64,000 bases of DNA from Pelomonas cellulosilytica (GTDB taxonomy: Bacteria; Pseudomonadota; Gammaproteobacteria; Burkholderiales; Burkholderiaceae_C). How positions within the stretch are numbered: position 1 is the stretch's first letter; every line of letters begins with the position of its first letter. Shown here piece by piece: positions 29,849 through 37,650 of the stretch. The position numbers were made by a program, and so were the translations under genes. The DNA lies in NCBI RefSeq assembly GCF_021353265.1, contig NZ_JAJTWU010000001.1:124001-188000 (forward strand), read 5' to 3'. The notes under the pieces are model-generated. The model did not search any database, had not been told where the DNA came from, and was given only the letters and a program-made list of their open reading frames with translations.

Positions 29849-30837
29849 AGCTCGCCGCTACCCTGTGGATGCTCGCCGCGCTGGCCGGCTGCGCCAGCGT
29901 CGAGCCCGCGCCGCGCCCGCTGTACCGCGACCCCGTGTTGGACGGCGCGGCCGACGTGTCGCTGGTCTTCAACCGCGGCCTGAAGCGCTGGGAAATGTTC
30001 TACACGAACCGCCGCGCGACGCTGCGGCTGGACGACCCCAAGGACGTCAGCTGGGTGCACGGCACGCCTATCGGCATTGCGACGACGGACGACGGCAACC
30101 ACTGGCACGCGGCCGGCGCGGCGAGCTTCCCGGCCGAATGCACCGGCGCTACGCTGTGGGCGCCGGAGATCCAGGACTTCGACGGCGTCTACCACCTGTG
30201 GCTGACCATCGTGCCCGGCATCCATAAACGCTGGACCGGCGAGCGCCGCATCGAGCACCTGACCAGCACCGACCTGCGCACTTGGACCTGTGCAGGCAAT
30301 GCCGACCTGGGCTCGCCCAAGGTCATCGACGCGTCCGTCATCCGCGCACCGCAGGGCGGCTGGCGTCTGTGGTTCAAGGACGAGCAGGGCGGCAGCAAGC
30401 TCAAGGTGGCTGACAGCCCGGACCTGAAGACCTGGACCGTGCGCGAGTCGGTGAGCCCGCTGCCCGGCGAGGGGCCGACGGTGTTCCAGTTTGCCGGGCA
30501 CTGGTGGCTGGTGGCCGACCTGTGGAAGGGCCTGCTGGTGCTGCGTTCCGACGACGCGCTGTACTGGCAGGAGCAGCCGGCGCGGCTGCTCGCCGGCACA
30601 GGTCGGCATCCCACCGACCGCGCCAAGGGCCAGCACCCGGGCGTCACCGTCGTCGACGGCCGGGCCTTCCTCTTCTACTTTGTGCATCAGGGCGGCGAGC
30701 CTGAGGCGGAGACGGACGAGCGCTGGCACCAGCGCACCGTCATCCAGGTGGCGGAGCTGCAGGTCAAGGACGGCTGGCTGACCGTCGACCGCAACGCGCC
30801 GCCGCCGGATCTGCGGCAGGCGTTCCACTCGCGTTGA
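29845..30837 (+). CDS. GH43-like five-bladed propeller lipoprotein
   Basis: Start GTG at 29845 overlaps the PL11 stop (GTGA). 330 residues with a lipoprotein signal ending LAALAGC (lipobox Cys about residue 17), so it should be membrane-anchored, probably facing periplasm or surface. GH43-type features: LYRDPVLDGAADVSLV, LWAPEIQDFDGVYHLW, SVIRAPQGGWRLWFKDE and LPGEGPTVFQFAGHWWLV (acidic EGP). Activity is most likely removal of arabinose or galactose side chains from RG-I. The catalytic triad is not certain, so a carbohydrate-binding propeller cannot be excluded. Confidence 0.75.
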   Translation: MKLAATLWMLAALAGCASVEPAPRPLYRDPVLDGAADVSLVFNRGLKRWEMFYTNRRATLRLDDPKDVSWVHGTPIGIATTDDGNHWHAAGAASFPAECTGATLWAPEIQDFDGVYHLWLTIVPGIHKRWTGERRIEHLTSTDLRTWTCAGNADLGSPKVIDASVIRAPQGGWRLWFKDEQGGSKLKVADSPDLKTWTVRESVSPLPGEGPTVFQFAGHWWLVADLWKGLLVLRSDDALYWQEQPARLLAGTGRHPTDRAKGQHPGVTVVDGRAFLFYFVHQGGEPEAETDERWHQRTVIQVAELQVKDGWLTVDRNAPPPDLRQAFHSR

Positions 30838-30985
30838 CGATCGTCGCCGTTCAAAGCAGCCTGATGTTCGATCGCGCCGAGCTGATGCCTGGCGGGGCCA
30901 CGCCTCAAGGGAAAACTAGCGTCTTGGTGCATGGACAGCGATGCCATAGTCCGCCCGAGTTGCCGCCCCACCTTTCCCACGCTAC

Positions 30986-31891
30986 ATGACCACGCTTTCG
31001 CGCATGTTGATCTGGCTGGCATCGCTGATCGGCCTGGGCGTGCTGGCCTGGCGCTTGATCGCCGGGCAGGCCGGCGGCGAGCAGGTGCCAGCGCTGCCAC
31101 CGGCCGCCCAGGCCGCACCTGCGCTGCCCGAAGCTGGGCCTGCATCCGCGCCGCTACCGGCGCTCCCGACGCTGCCGGCGGCCTCCCAAGCGCCGGCCTC
31201 CGAGCCTGCCCGGGAGGCCTTCTTGAAACCGCCGCCCGACGTGATGCGTCTGCAGCGCGACATCCAGTTCGCCATCAGCAGTAACGAGCCTGGCAAGGCC
31301 GGTAAGGCGGCGCAGCTCATCAAGCGCTGCGAGATGCTGGACCAGATGCGTGAGCGGCTGAAAGCCGGCGGGCCCATGAAAGTCGACGACATCACCAAAA
31401 CCCGGCTGACCGCCTTGCTCGACATGGAAGCGCCCGCCTGCCAGGCCGTGGATGCAGCATCGCGTGCACAGCTGGTGCCGCTGTTGCGGCGCAGCGTTGC
31501 CGAGGGCGACAAGGGGGCAGCCGCAGCGTTGATGAGCGCGCTGGGCAGCAATCTCGACCTGGCCGCCGAGCCCGACCTCGTCCCGGCACTGCGCCGCGAT
31601 GCCTGGGACTGCGACCGCCCATCGCTGTCGCAGCTGGCACTGCTGGCGCGGCGGTATCCGCAGCTGCTCCCCCCCAACGAGGTAGGGGCGCTGCGCGAAT
31701 GGGAGCGCGCCGGCGGGGCCCGGCTGATTGAATCGATGCAGAAGGCCGCATCCGGCCCCCTCCCCGAGGCGGTGCTGAGCCACCTGATGGAGCGCTTCAA
31801 GCCGCCGGCCGAGGCCGACCCCGCCGAGGTGGCCCGCCTTTTCGCCGAGATCCAGAGCCGCTGTCCCGTCGCTGCGAAGCCCGCGCCGTGA
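30986..31891 (+). CDS. Membrane-anchored helical protein of unknown function
   Basis: 301 residues, not recognised. One N-terminal membrane segment (about 6-26), a Pro/Ala-rich linker (about 35-75), then an all-helical soluble domain with two to three conserved-looking Cys (KRCEML, EAPACQAV, AWDCDRP, QSRCPV). It probably faces the periplasm. It sits alone inside the RG-I locus with normal codon use; no link to polysaccharide use is visible. Similar small lipoprotein-like helical proteins are scattered in this group. Confidence 0.6.
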   Translation: MTTLSRMLIWLASLIGLGVLAWRLIAGQAGGEQVPALPPAAQAAPALPEAGPASAPLPALPTLPAASQAPASEPAREAFLKPPPDVMRLQRDIQFAISSNEPGKAGKAAQLIKRCEMLDQMRERLKAGGPMKVDDITKTRLTALLDMEAPACQAVDAASRAQLVPLLRRSVAEGDKGAAAALMSALGSNLDLAAEPDLVPALRRDAWDCDRPSLSQLALLARRYPQLLPPNEVGALREWERAGGARLIESMQKAASGPLPEAVLSHLMERFKPPAEADPAEVARLFAEIQSRCPVAAKPAP

Positions 31892-31920
31892 CCGTCCCCG
31901 CCGTCGGCGCGTCTTCGTGA

Positions 31921-32181
31921 AGTGGAAGCACGCTCAACACCGGGGATGTGTTCGACTTGATCATGCCCGTCAACACTGGCGTTGACGTGAACTTCATCGG
32001 TTTCGTGACCGACGGCGACGTGCTGACCTCGTTCGACTTCAACGCCGGCAATGCGTTCGACATCACCCGGTTGATCACCGCCGGTTCCGTGAGCACTGGC
32101 GTCACAGTGCCAGAACCGGCCTCGCTGGCGCTGGCCGGCCTGGCAGTGCTGGGCCTGGCGCGGCGCCGCGTCTCACGCTGA
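31921..32181 (+). pseudogene. PEP-CTERM protein, C-terminal remnant
   Basis: The frame after the TGA at 31918 reads SGSTLNTGDVFDLIMPVNTG and ends with VPEPASLALAGLAVLGLARRR, a full exosortase sorting tail. There is no signal peptide and only a GTG (31948) as a possible start, so the product could not reach the membrane. It is the tail of a lost or truncated gene, immediately after the helical-protein gene. Confidence 0.6.
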
Positions 32182-32485
32182 CGGTGAGCCCGCATGCCGC
32201 CCGCTGCCGGGTGGTGAACGACAGGGCCGGCTTCGGGCTCGCTTTCAGTGCCGATCGGTGCCGATGGTCAGAAATGGCCGCTGGCGTCGGTGACGTCGCT
32301 AGCCGTGGGGCCGAACGAACGACTCAGGCCGCCGAACGCGGCCAGGGTAAGGGCGCGCAGAGCCGTGCGTACACGGTGCGGGTCGGGTTCCATGGAGGGT
32401 CTCCTCAACATTTTGTCGTCGCCACCGCGGCGAACCCCAGGCCCGACTGAAGCGACTGCGGGATCCCGGCGGGGGCTGCATGCCC
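32182..32485. other. Intergenic stretch, nothing recognised
   Basis: Between the PEP-CTERM remnant and a convergent gene. It holds a short direct repeat (GTGCCGATCG/GTGCCGATGG near 32250-32270) but no gene, promoter match or terminator I can support. Confidence 0.4.
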
Positions 32486-33340
32486 TCAAGGCGTTGAATG
32501 CTGCGCGCCTTCGGCCAGCGCCCTCCAGGCCGCCATCGTGCGGGCCGTGCGGCTGGGCGGTTCGGGCGTGCTGCCGGGCACGAGGCGCACCGTGGCCTGC
32601 GTGACGCGCACGAGCAGTGGCAGGGCTGCCTGCAACGGCATGGCCATCAGGCGCACGGCTTCCGGCGAGGCCGGCGGCAGCTGGAACAGCCGCTCGACGG
32701 CAAACGGCAGCGTGTGCACGTATTGCGACAACTCCACCGACACGGCGTTGTGCCAGTCGGCGTCCACGCCGCTGAGCGCACAGCGCTGGCGCTGGTTGAT
32801 GTGGAAGGCCGGTGGGTCGCCGGCGACCATGCGGCGGCGCAGTTCGGCACGCAGCTCCAGGGGCAGCGCGGCGAAGAAGTCATGGCCTTCCAGCGCCAGC
32901 TGGCGTTTGCGGAGATCGGCGCGCAACGCGTCCTGCTGGGACACCGCCGCGCTGCCGTCGCCCGTCAGCTTGAGCTGACGGGCGCGGTCGTGCAGTTCCC
33001 ACAGCTGGATGCGGAACTCCCGTTCCGGCGCCGGCACGTCGTGGCCCGCGATGTATTCGAAGGCGTCGTGTGTCTCGACAACGCAGCGCGCGGCAGCGCT
33101 CATCGTCGGCACGTCCCACAGCGCCCGGCCGCCACGGCGGTTGCCGTCGGCCGCCAGCGTGTGCAGTGCCATGCAGTGGGACAGCAGCTTCAGAAAGATC
33201 TGTTCGCCGTAGCGCGCGTGCTTCGCGGCGGCCGGTTCGGCGAGTACGGCTGACGACACCGCCTTGGCGTGCTCCAGTACGGCCTCGTACTCGCGCACGG
33301 TCGTCCGGTAGTCTTCCCACGTGTAGATCGCTTGCTGCAT
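32486..33340 (-). CDS. Unrecognised soluble helical protein
   Basis: 284 residues, start MQQAIYTWEDYRTTVREYEAV, no signal peptide or membrane segment. Mostly alpha-helical with conserved-looking clusters (LLSHCMALHTLAADG, AAARCVVETHDAFEYIAGH, ELRRRMVAGDPPAFHINQR and SVELSQYVHTLPFAVERL). The mix of His/Asp/Tyr in helices recalls DUF5677-like proteins, but I am not certain. It is transcribed toward the PEP-CTERM remnant and has no operon partner, so it may be unrelated to the pectin genes. Confidence 0.6.
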   Translation of the reverse strand: MQQAIYTWEDYRTTVREYEAVLEHAKAVSSAVLAEPAAAKHARYGEQIFLKLLSHCMALHTLAADGNRRGGRALWDVPTMSAAARCVVETHDAFEYIAGHDVPAPEREFRIQLWELHDRARQLKLTGDGSAAVSQQDALRADLRKRQLALEGHDFFAALPLELRAELRRRMVAGDPPAFHINQRQRCALSGVDADWHNAVSVELSQYVHTLPFAVERLFQLPPASPEAVRLMAMPLQAALPLLVRVTQATVRLVPGSTPEPPSRTARTMAAWRALAEGAQHSTP

Positions 33341-33421
33341 GCCAGGTTCGTTGAGGTGACCAGCGGCGCAGATTAAGCGAAGTTCGGCACCCCGCTGGCG
33401 AGCCGCGCGCGGGCGGTGCCT

Positions 33422-34198
33422 TCAGCGGCCCAGGCGGTCACCCATCCAGCGCGCGGCCAGCGTCGGCCACTGGTCATGCGTGCCGCCGCGCTGGCGCAGT
33501 GCGAAGCCGTGCTCGGCCTGCGGGAACAGATGCGCCTCGACGTCCAGCCCGTGCGCCTGGGCGGCCTTTAGCAGGTTCAGCGCATGGTCGACGGGCACGA
33601 CGGTGTCGTGCAGCGCATAGGCGAGGAAAACCGGGCAGCGTGGCAGGCCGTGCGGCTCGCCGGCGATGCCGATGGGCCAGGCGTCGTAGAACGCCTGCTT
33701 CTCGGGCGGCGGGTAGTCTGGCTTGCCCCGCGGCGCCTTGTGGTCGCGGTGGTTGGCGTTGAGGGGTGCGTAGGCGATGACGGCGCCTGCCACCGTCATC
33801 GGCGTGGGCTGGCAGGCCATCACGCCGGCCAGGTGGCCGCCGGACGACAGGCCCACGTGCAGCAGCGGCAGCGGCGGCAGCGCGGCCAGGTGGGCCAGCG
33901 CGCACAGGCCGTCTTGCAGCGCGGTGTCGAAGGGATGACCGTCCTGGCCGGGCAGGCGGTGCACCAGCACGTAGGCGTCCAGCCCCAGCGTGTTGAGCCA
34001 CTGCGCGATCTCGACGCCCTCCTTGTCGTGAATCAGGCGCAGGTAGCCGCCGCCCGCGTACACCAGCGCCCGGCCGCGCGCCGGTGTGGGCGACGGAAAG
34101 GCATGCAGCTCGGCGCGCGTCGGCCGGCAGCAGACGCGGTCGGGCGCCGTGCCGTCGAACGTGTTGGGCGCGCCATCGGAGAGGGCGATGACGGTCAT
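33422..34198 (-). CDS. Alpha/beta-hydrolase, BD-FAE/acetyl-esterase-like
   Basis: 258 residues, no signal peptide, so probably cytoplasmic. Oxyanion strand YAGGGYLRL, nucleophile elbow GLSSGGH (about 117-123), and late Asp and His in ALHDTVVPVDHA and AEHGFAL complete the triad. The family includes esterases acting on acetylated or feruloylated plant sugars. It is the last gene of the rhamnose operon and overlaps the GH43 stop by 4 bp, so it may deacetylate imported oligosaccharides. Exact substrate unknown. Confidence 0.8.
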   Translation of the reverse strand: MTVIALSDGAPNTFDGTAPDRVCCRPTRAELHAFPSPTPARGRALVYAGGGYLRLIHDKEGVEIAQWLNTLGLDAYVLVHRLPGQDGHPFDTALQDGLCALAHLAALPPLPLLHVGLSSGGHLAGVMACQPTPMTVAGAVIAYAPLNANHRDHKAPRGKPDYPPPEKQAFYDAWPIGIAGEPHGLPRCPVFLAYALHDTVVPVDHALNLLKAAQAHGLDVEAHLFPQAEHGFALRQRGGTHDQWPTLAARWMGDRLGR

Positions 34199-35208
34199 CG
34201 TCCCTCCGGCAGCGGCACGCCGAAGTCGGGCATGCCGTCCGGCGTGAAGCGCAGCGGCTGCACTCGCGTGGCGCGGCCGGTGTCTTTCAGCGGGTCGCCG
34301 GTGATGTCGCGGTAGTTGCGCGCATGGAAGACGTTCAGCACGCTGCCGTCGGGTTCGACGAGGAAGCTGTTGTGGCCGGGGCCGTAGATGCCGTTCTCCG
34401 CGCTGCTGGAAAAGACCGGGCCGGGCGACTTGCGCCAGCTGACCGGGTCAAGCAAGTCGGCGTCGGCATCGGCCCACAGCAGGCCCATGCAGTACTCCGC
34501 GCCGGTGCCGGCGGCCGAGTAGCTCATGAAGACGCGCCCGCCATGGACGAGCACCGCCGGCGCCTCGTTGACGCGGTGGCGCACCTGCTCCCAGGCGAAG
34601 TCGGGCCGGCTTAGCCGCACCTGCGGGCCAGTCAGCGCCGTGGGGCTGGCCATGCGCGCCAGGTAGAGGTCGGTGCCGTGGTGGCCCGTGGAAGGGTCGT
34701 TCTGTGCCCAAGCCAGGTAGCGCTGGCCGCGGTGCTCGAAGACGGTGGCGTCCAGCGTGAAGCTGTCCCACTGCGTGTGCAGGTTGCCGCGCTCCGTCCA
34801 TTCGCCCAGCATCGGGTCGGGCGATGTGTTCTCCAGCACCCACAGGCGGATCTTCCAGGGGTCAGCCGCTTCGCCGGCGCTGAAGTAGATGTACCAGCGG
34901 CCGTCGAGGGCATGCAGCTCTGGCGCCCAGATGTGGCGGCTCATCGGCCCGCGCTCGTGCTGGCGCCAGACGACCCGTGGCTCCGCCGTCGCGAGGCCGC
35001 CGACGGTGCGGGCCCGGCGCAGCTCCAGCCGGTCGTAGTCCGGCACGGTGGCCATCAGGTAGAGCCACTCGCCGTGGCGCGTGATCTGTGGGTCCGCGCG
35101 CTGCTCTATCAGCGGGTTGGGCCAGGAGGCGGGCGCCGCAGCGGCGTGGCGCGCCGCGGCGATCAGCGCAGTGGCGGCCAGCGCCTGGCGTCGGGTGAGG
35201 GCGGTCAT
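34195..35208 (-). CDS. Glycoside hydrolase family 43 (arabinofuranosidase/galactosidase-like), exported
   Basis: Chosen start at 35208 overlaps the DUF6250 stop by ATGA; 337 residues (an ATG 6 bp earlier is possible). N-terminus MTALTRRQALAATALIAAARHAAA is a probable Tat signal. GH43 features: RADPQITRHGEWLYLMAT, HIWAPELHALDGRWYIYFS, DATVFEHRGQRYLAWAQ, VNEAPAVLVHGG (acid Glu) and GPGHNSFLVEPDG. The GPGHNSF motif is typical of arabinosidase subfamilies. It likely trims arabinan side chains of RG-I, although it is encoded in a rhamnose operon. Confidence 0.88.
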   Translation of the reverse strand: MTALTRRQALAATALIAAARHAAAAPASWPNPLIEQRADPQITRHGEWLYLMATVPDYDRLELRRARTVGGLATAEPRVVWRQHERGPMSRHIWAPELHALDGRWYIYFSAGEAADPWKIRLWVLENTSPDPMLGEWTERGNLHTQWDSFTLDATVFEHRGQRYLAWAQNDPSTGHHGTDLYLARMASPTALTGPQVRLSRPDFAWEQVRHRVNEAPAVLVHGGRVFMSYSAAGTGAEYCMGLLWADADADLLDPVSWRKSPGPVFSSSAENGIYGPGHNSFLVEPDGSVLNVFHARNYRDITGDPLKDTGRATRVQPLRFTPDGMPDFGVPLPEGR

Positions 35209-35984
35209 CGGCATTGCAGCACTTCGAAGTCGCGGATCTGCAGGCGGCTGGCGGTCGTGCGCAGCGCGAAATGGCCGCGAAGGCGCGGTGCCGGGTCGGC
35301 GCGCGTGAACAGCGGCTGACCGTCGAGCTGCCAGCGCAGGTGAACCGGGTCGTCGGCGGTGGGCGCGCGCGACACGATCTCGACGGTCATCGGCCGGGCC
35401 AGGTGCAGACGCGCCTGCGGCGTTATCGGCGCCTCACCGGGCTCGGCGGCCGTGCCTTCGGCAAGACCAGCCAGCAGCTCGCGCCTGCCGTCGCCGTACA
35501 GGCGCAGACGTGTCGTCGTGTTGCCGTTGGCGCCGAAGCCGACGTAGTAGGCCTGCAGGCTGTCGTAGTCGGCGAAGCGGCCGCTGCGCTCGCGCGGCGG
35601 CTGGCCGTCGGTGTCGGTGGCGTTCCAGAACATGTTGAGGTCCGACAGCCGGCCAGCGAGCGCGCCGGCGCCGGGCGGCGCAGGCAGCGCAACGGCGGTG
35701 AACCGCACGGCGTAGTCGCCCGACAGCGGCTCGCGCCACCACAGCGTCAGGCCGGCCGGCGTGGCGATGTCCAGCACGCCGCCCGTGGCGGTGACGACGG
35801 CGCGGACGTCCTCGGCCTCCAGTCGCCAGCGGGCCAGGCCGGCTCGGAAGTCATCGGCGGCGACGCGCTGTAGCGCGCGCGGCGGCTCGCACCAGGCCAG
35901 CGCCAGCGCGGGCAGCGTCAGCGCCAGCGCAGCGATCGGCCCGCCGATCAGCCCGCGAAATGGAAGACAGACGGCAGTGCCCAT
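35205..35984 (-). CDS. Exported DUF6250-family protein
   Basis: Start at 35984 overlaps the end of rhaM by 37 bp and yields 259 residues; no later start keeps the signal peptide (LIGGPIAALALTLPALALAW). The jelly-roll-like domain shows the DUF6250 hallmarks: DFRAGLARWRLE, LSDLNMFWNATD, SGRFADYDSLQAYYVGFGAN, GNTTTRLRLYG and LRGHFALRTTASRLQIRDFEV. The family occurs near rhamnogalacturonan genes; its activity is not known to me. It may bind or cleave RG-I fragments. Position inside a rhamnose catabolic operon suggests a link to rhamnose-containing substrates. Confidence 0.8.
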   Translation of the reverse strand: MGTAVCLPFRGLIGGPIAALALTLPALALAWCEPPRALQRVAADDFRAGLARWRLEAEDVRAVVTATGGVLDIATPAGLTLWWREPLSGDYAVRFTAVALPAPPGAGALAGRLSDLNMFWNATDTDGQPPRERSGRFADYDSLQAYYVGFGANGNTTTRLRLYGDGRRELLAGLAEGTAAEPGEAPITPQARLHLARPMTVEIVSRAPTADDPVHLRWQLDGQPLFTRADPAPRLRGHFALRTTASRLQIRDFEVLQCR

Positions 35985-36271
35985 TGGCGCGGCTTGTTGT
36001 CGGGCTCCACCTCCATCAGCGGCGCCATGTAGTCCCACCAGCGGCGCATGACGGGTTGCAAGGGCAGCTCGTCGATCGGGTAGCCGGGCTTGAGCTTCAG
36101 TACGGCGAATAGGCTCAGCGTGCTCTCGTCCAGGAAGATGGAATAGTCGTGAATGCCGGCGTTGCGCAATGCGTCGGCGAGGTCGGGCCAGAGTTCGTCG
36201 TGGCGCTTCCTGTACTCGGCCACGACGCCGGGCTTGAGCTGCATCTTGAAAGCGCGAATCTCGTCGCTCAT
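35948..36271 (-). CDS. rhaM: L-rhamnose mutarotase
   Basis: Interconverts alpha and beta anomers of L-rhamnose so the isomerase can use it. 107 residues, the family length. MQLKPGVVAEYRKRHDELWPDL holds the catalytic His/Tyr, followed by GIHDYSIFLDESTLSLFAVL and MRRWWDYMAPLM. It lies 10 bp after the GH28 gene in the rha operon. Confidence 0.95.
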   Translation of the reverse strand: MSDEIRAFKMQLKPGVVAEYRKRHDELWPDLADALRNAGIHDYSIFLDESTLSLFAVLKLKPGYPIDELPLQPVMRRWWDYMAPLMEVEPDNKPRQWALPSVFHFAG

Positions 36272-36281
36272 CGGTGGTCTC

Positions 36282-37649
36282 CTACAGAACGTCCTGCTGC
36301 GCCAGGCTTAGCGTGGATACGTCGCGCCGCTGCAGTGCGGGGTCGGTGAACCAGTGCTCGCCGCTCAGGCCGGGCAGTGTCGTGCCGGCGCCCAGCGCGA
36401 TGGGTGTGCCCAGTTGCAGCCGGCTGTTGGTGAAGCGCCAGCACTGCACATCGTGCACGTGGCCGCCGCGGCGGGCGTGGATGTCCAGGTCGGTGAAGCG
36501 GAAGTTGCGCAGCGGCGCCTCGGCGTGCGCGTCCACCTCGAAGGCGACGTCCGCGCCACGCGCGCGCAGCGCATCGATGCGCACGCCGCTGACCTCCGTG
36601 CGTCCCTGCTCCGGCGGCACCGGCGTGGCGAGCACCTGCCAGTGCCGAGGCGCCCCGGCGGCCTCGGTGGGCGGGATCTGCGCGCGGCTGTAGGCAGGGT
36701 TCCAGTTCATCGTGATGCGCAGCGCCGTGGGCACACCATGCAGCGTGACGTGGCTCAGCTGCACGTCGTCGATGCGGCCGCCGCGGGTCGGGGCTGACTT
36801 GAACAACACGCCCACCGGCACGCCGGACAGCACCTCGATGCGCTCGACATGCACGCGCCGCAGGCCGCCGGAGGTCTCGCTGCCGAAGGTGACACCGGCC
36901 GAGGCCTCGCGCACGATGCAGTCGCTGATGTGGATGTCCTCGCTCGGACGCGCGACGCGCAGGCCGTCGGCATCGCGGCCGGCCTTCAGGCACAGCGCGT
37001 CGTCGTTCACGGCGATGTCGGCGTGGCGGATGGTTACGCGGCGCGAGGAGTCGATGTCGATGCCGTCGGTGGACGGGCCGCGCGCTCCGCCCTCGTTGTT
37101 GCGGATGATGACGTCGTCGACCGTCACGTCCTCGCTGTAGCACAGGTGCAGTGTCCAGAAGCCCGAGCGACGCAGCAGCAGCCCGCCGCCGACGGTCACG
37201 CGTGACGACTCGAACACTTGGATCAGCCGCGGGCGCTGGCAGTCGTAGTCCGCCGCCCAGCGCAGGCCGCGTGCCTCGTAAGCGGCACGCAGTCGCCAAT
37301 AGCTGTCCCAGAACGCCTGGCCGTCGCCGTCGATGCAGCCATAGCCGGTCAGCGCCACGTCCTGCTCGCCATAGACGTTGACGAGCGCGGCCGGCCAGCG
37401 CATCTCGATGCCAGCCACTCGCGTGGGCAGCAGCGGATAGTCGGCCAGCAGCGGTGAGCCGAGCAGCGTGGCGCCGCGTTCTAGCTGCAGCGTCATGCCG
37501 CTCTTCAGGAAGAGGGCGCCGGTGAGGTAGCTGCCCGGCGGCACGCGAAGCGTCGTGCGCGCGCGTGCCGCGGCGTCGATGGCCGACTGAAGCGCCTGCG
37601 TGTCCAGCGTGATGCCGTCACCGCGGGCGCCGAAGGCCATTGGCTCCAC
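36282..37649 (-). CDS. GH28 family (polygalacturonase/rhamnogalacturonase-like), no signal peptide
   Basis: 455 residues from a GTG at 37649 (ATG at 37640 is an alternative), 1 bp after the rhaI stop. Parallel beta-helix with GH28 motifs: STDGIDID (about 193-200), NDDALCLKAG (215-224) and GSETSGGLRRVHVERI in place of GHG. The protein starts directly with the fold (FGARGDGITLDTQALQSAI), so it has no export signal and should be cytoplasmic, which is unusual for GH28. It may hydrolyse imported RG-I disaccharides or oligomers, releasing rhamnose for the pathway encoded by the same operon. Confidence 0.88.
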   Translation of the reverse strand: MEPMAFGARGDGITLDTQALQSAIDAAARARTTLRVPPGSYLTGALFLKSGMTLQLERGATLLGSPLLADYPLLPTRVAGIEMRWPAALVNVYGEQDVALTGYGCIDGDGQAFWDSYWRLRAAYEARGLRWAADYDCQRPRLIQVFESSRVTVGGGLLLRRSGFWTLHLCYSEDVTVDDVIIRNNEGGARGPSTDGIDIDSSRRVTIRHADIAVNDDALCLKAGRDADGLRVARPSEDIHISDCIVREASAGVTFGSETSGGLRRVHVERIEVLSGVPVGVLFKSAPTRGGRIDDVQLSHVTLHGVPTALRITMNWNPAYSRAQIPPTEAAGAPRHWQVLATPVPPEQGRTEVSGVRIDALRARGADVAFEVDAHAEAPLRNFRFTDLDIHARRGGHVHDVQCWRFTNSRLQLGTPIALGAGTTLPGLSGEHWFTDPALQRRDVSTLSLAQQDVL

Positions 37650-37650
37650 G

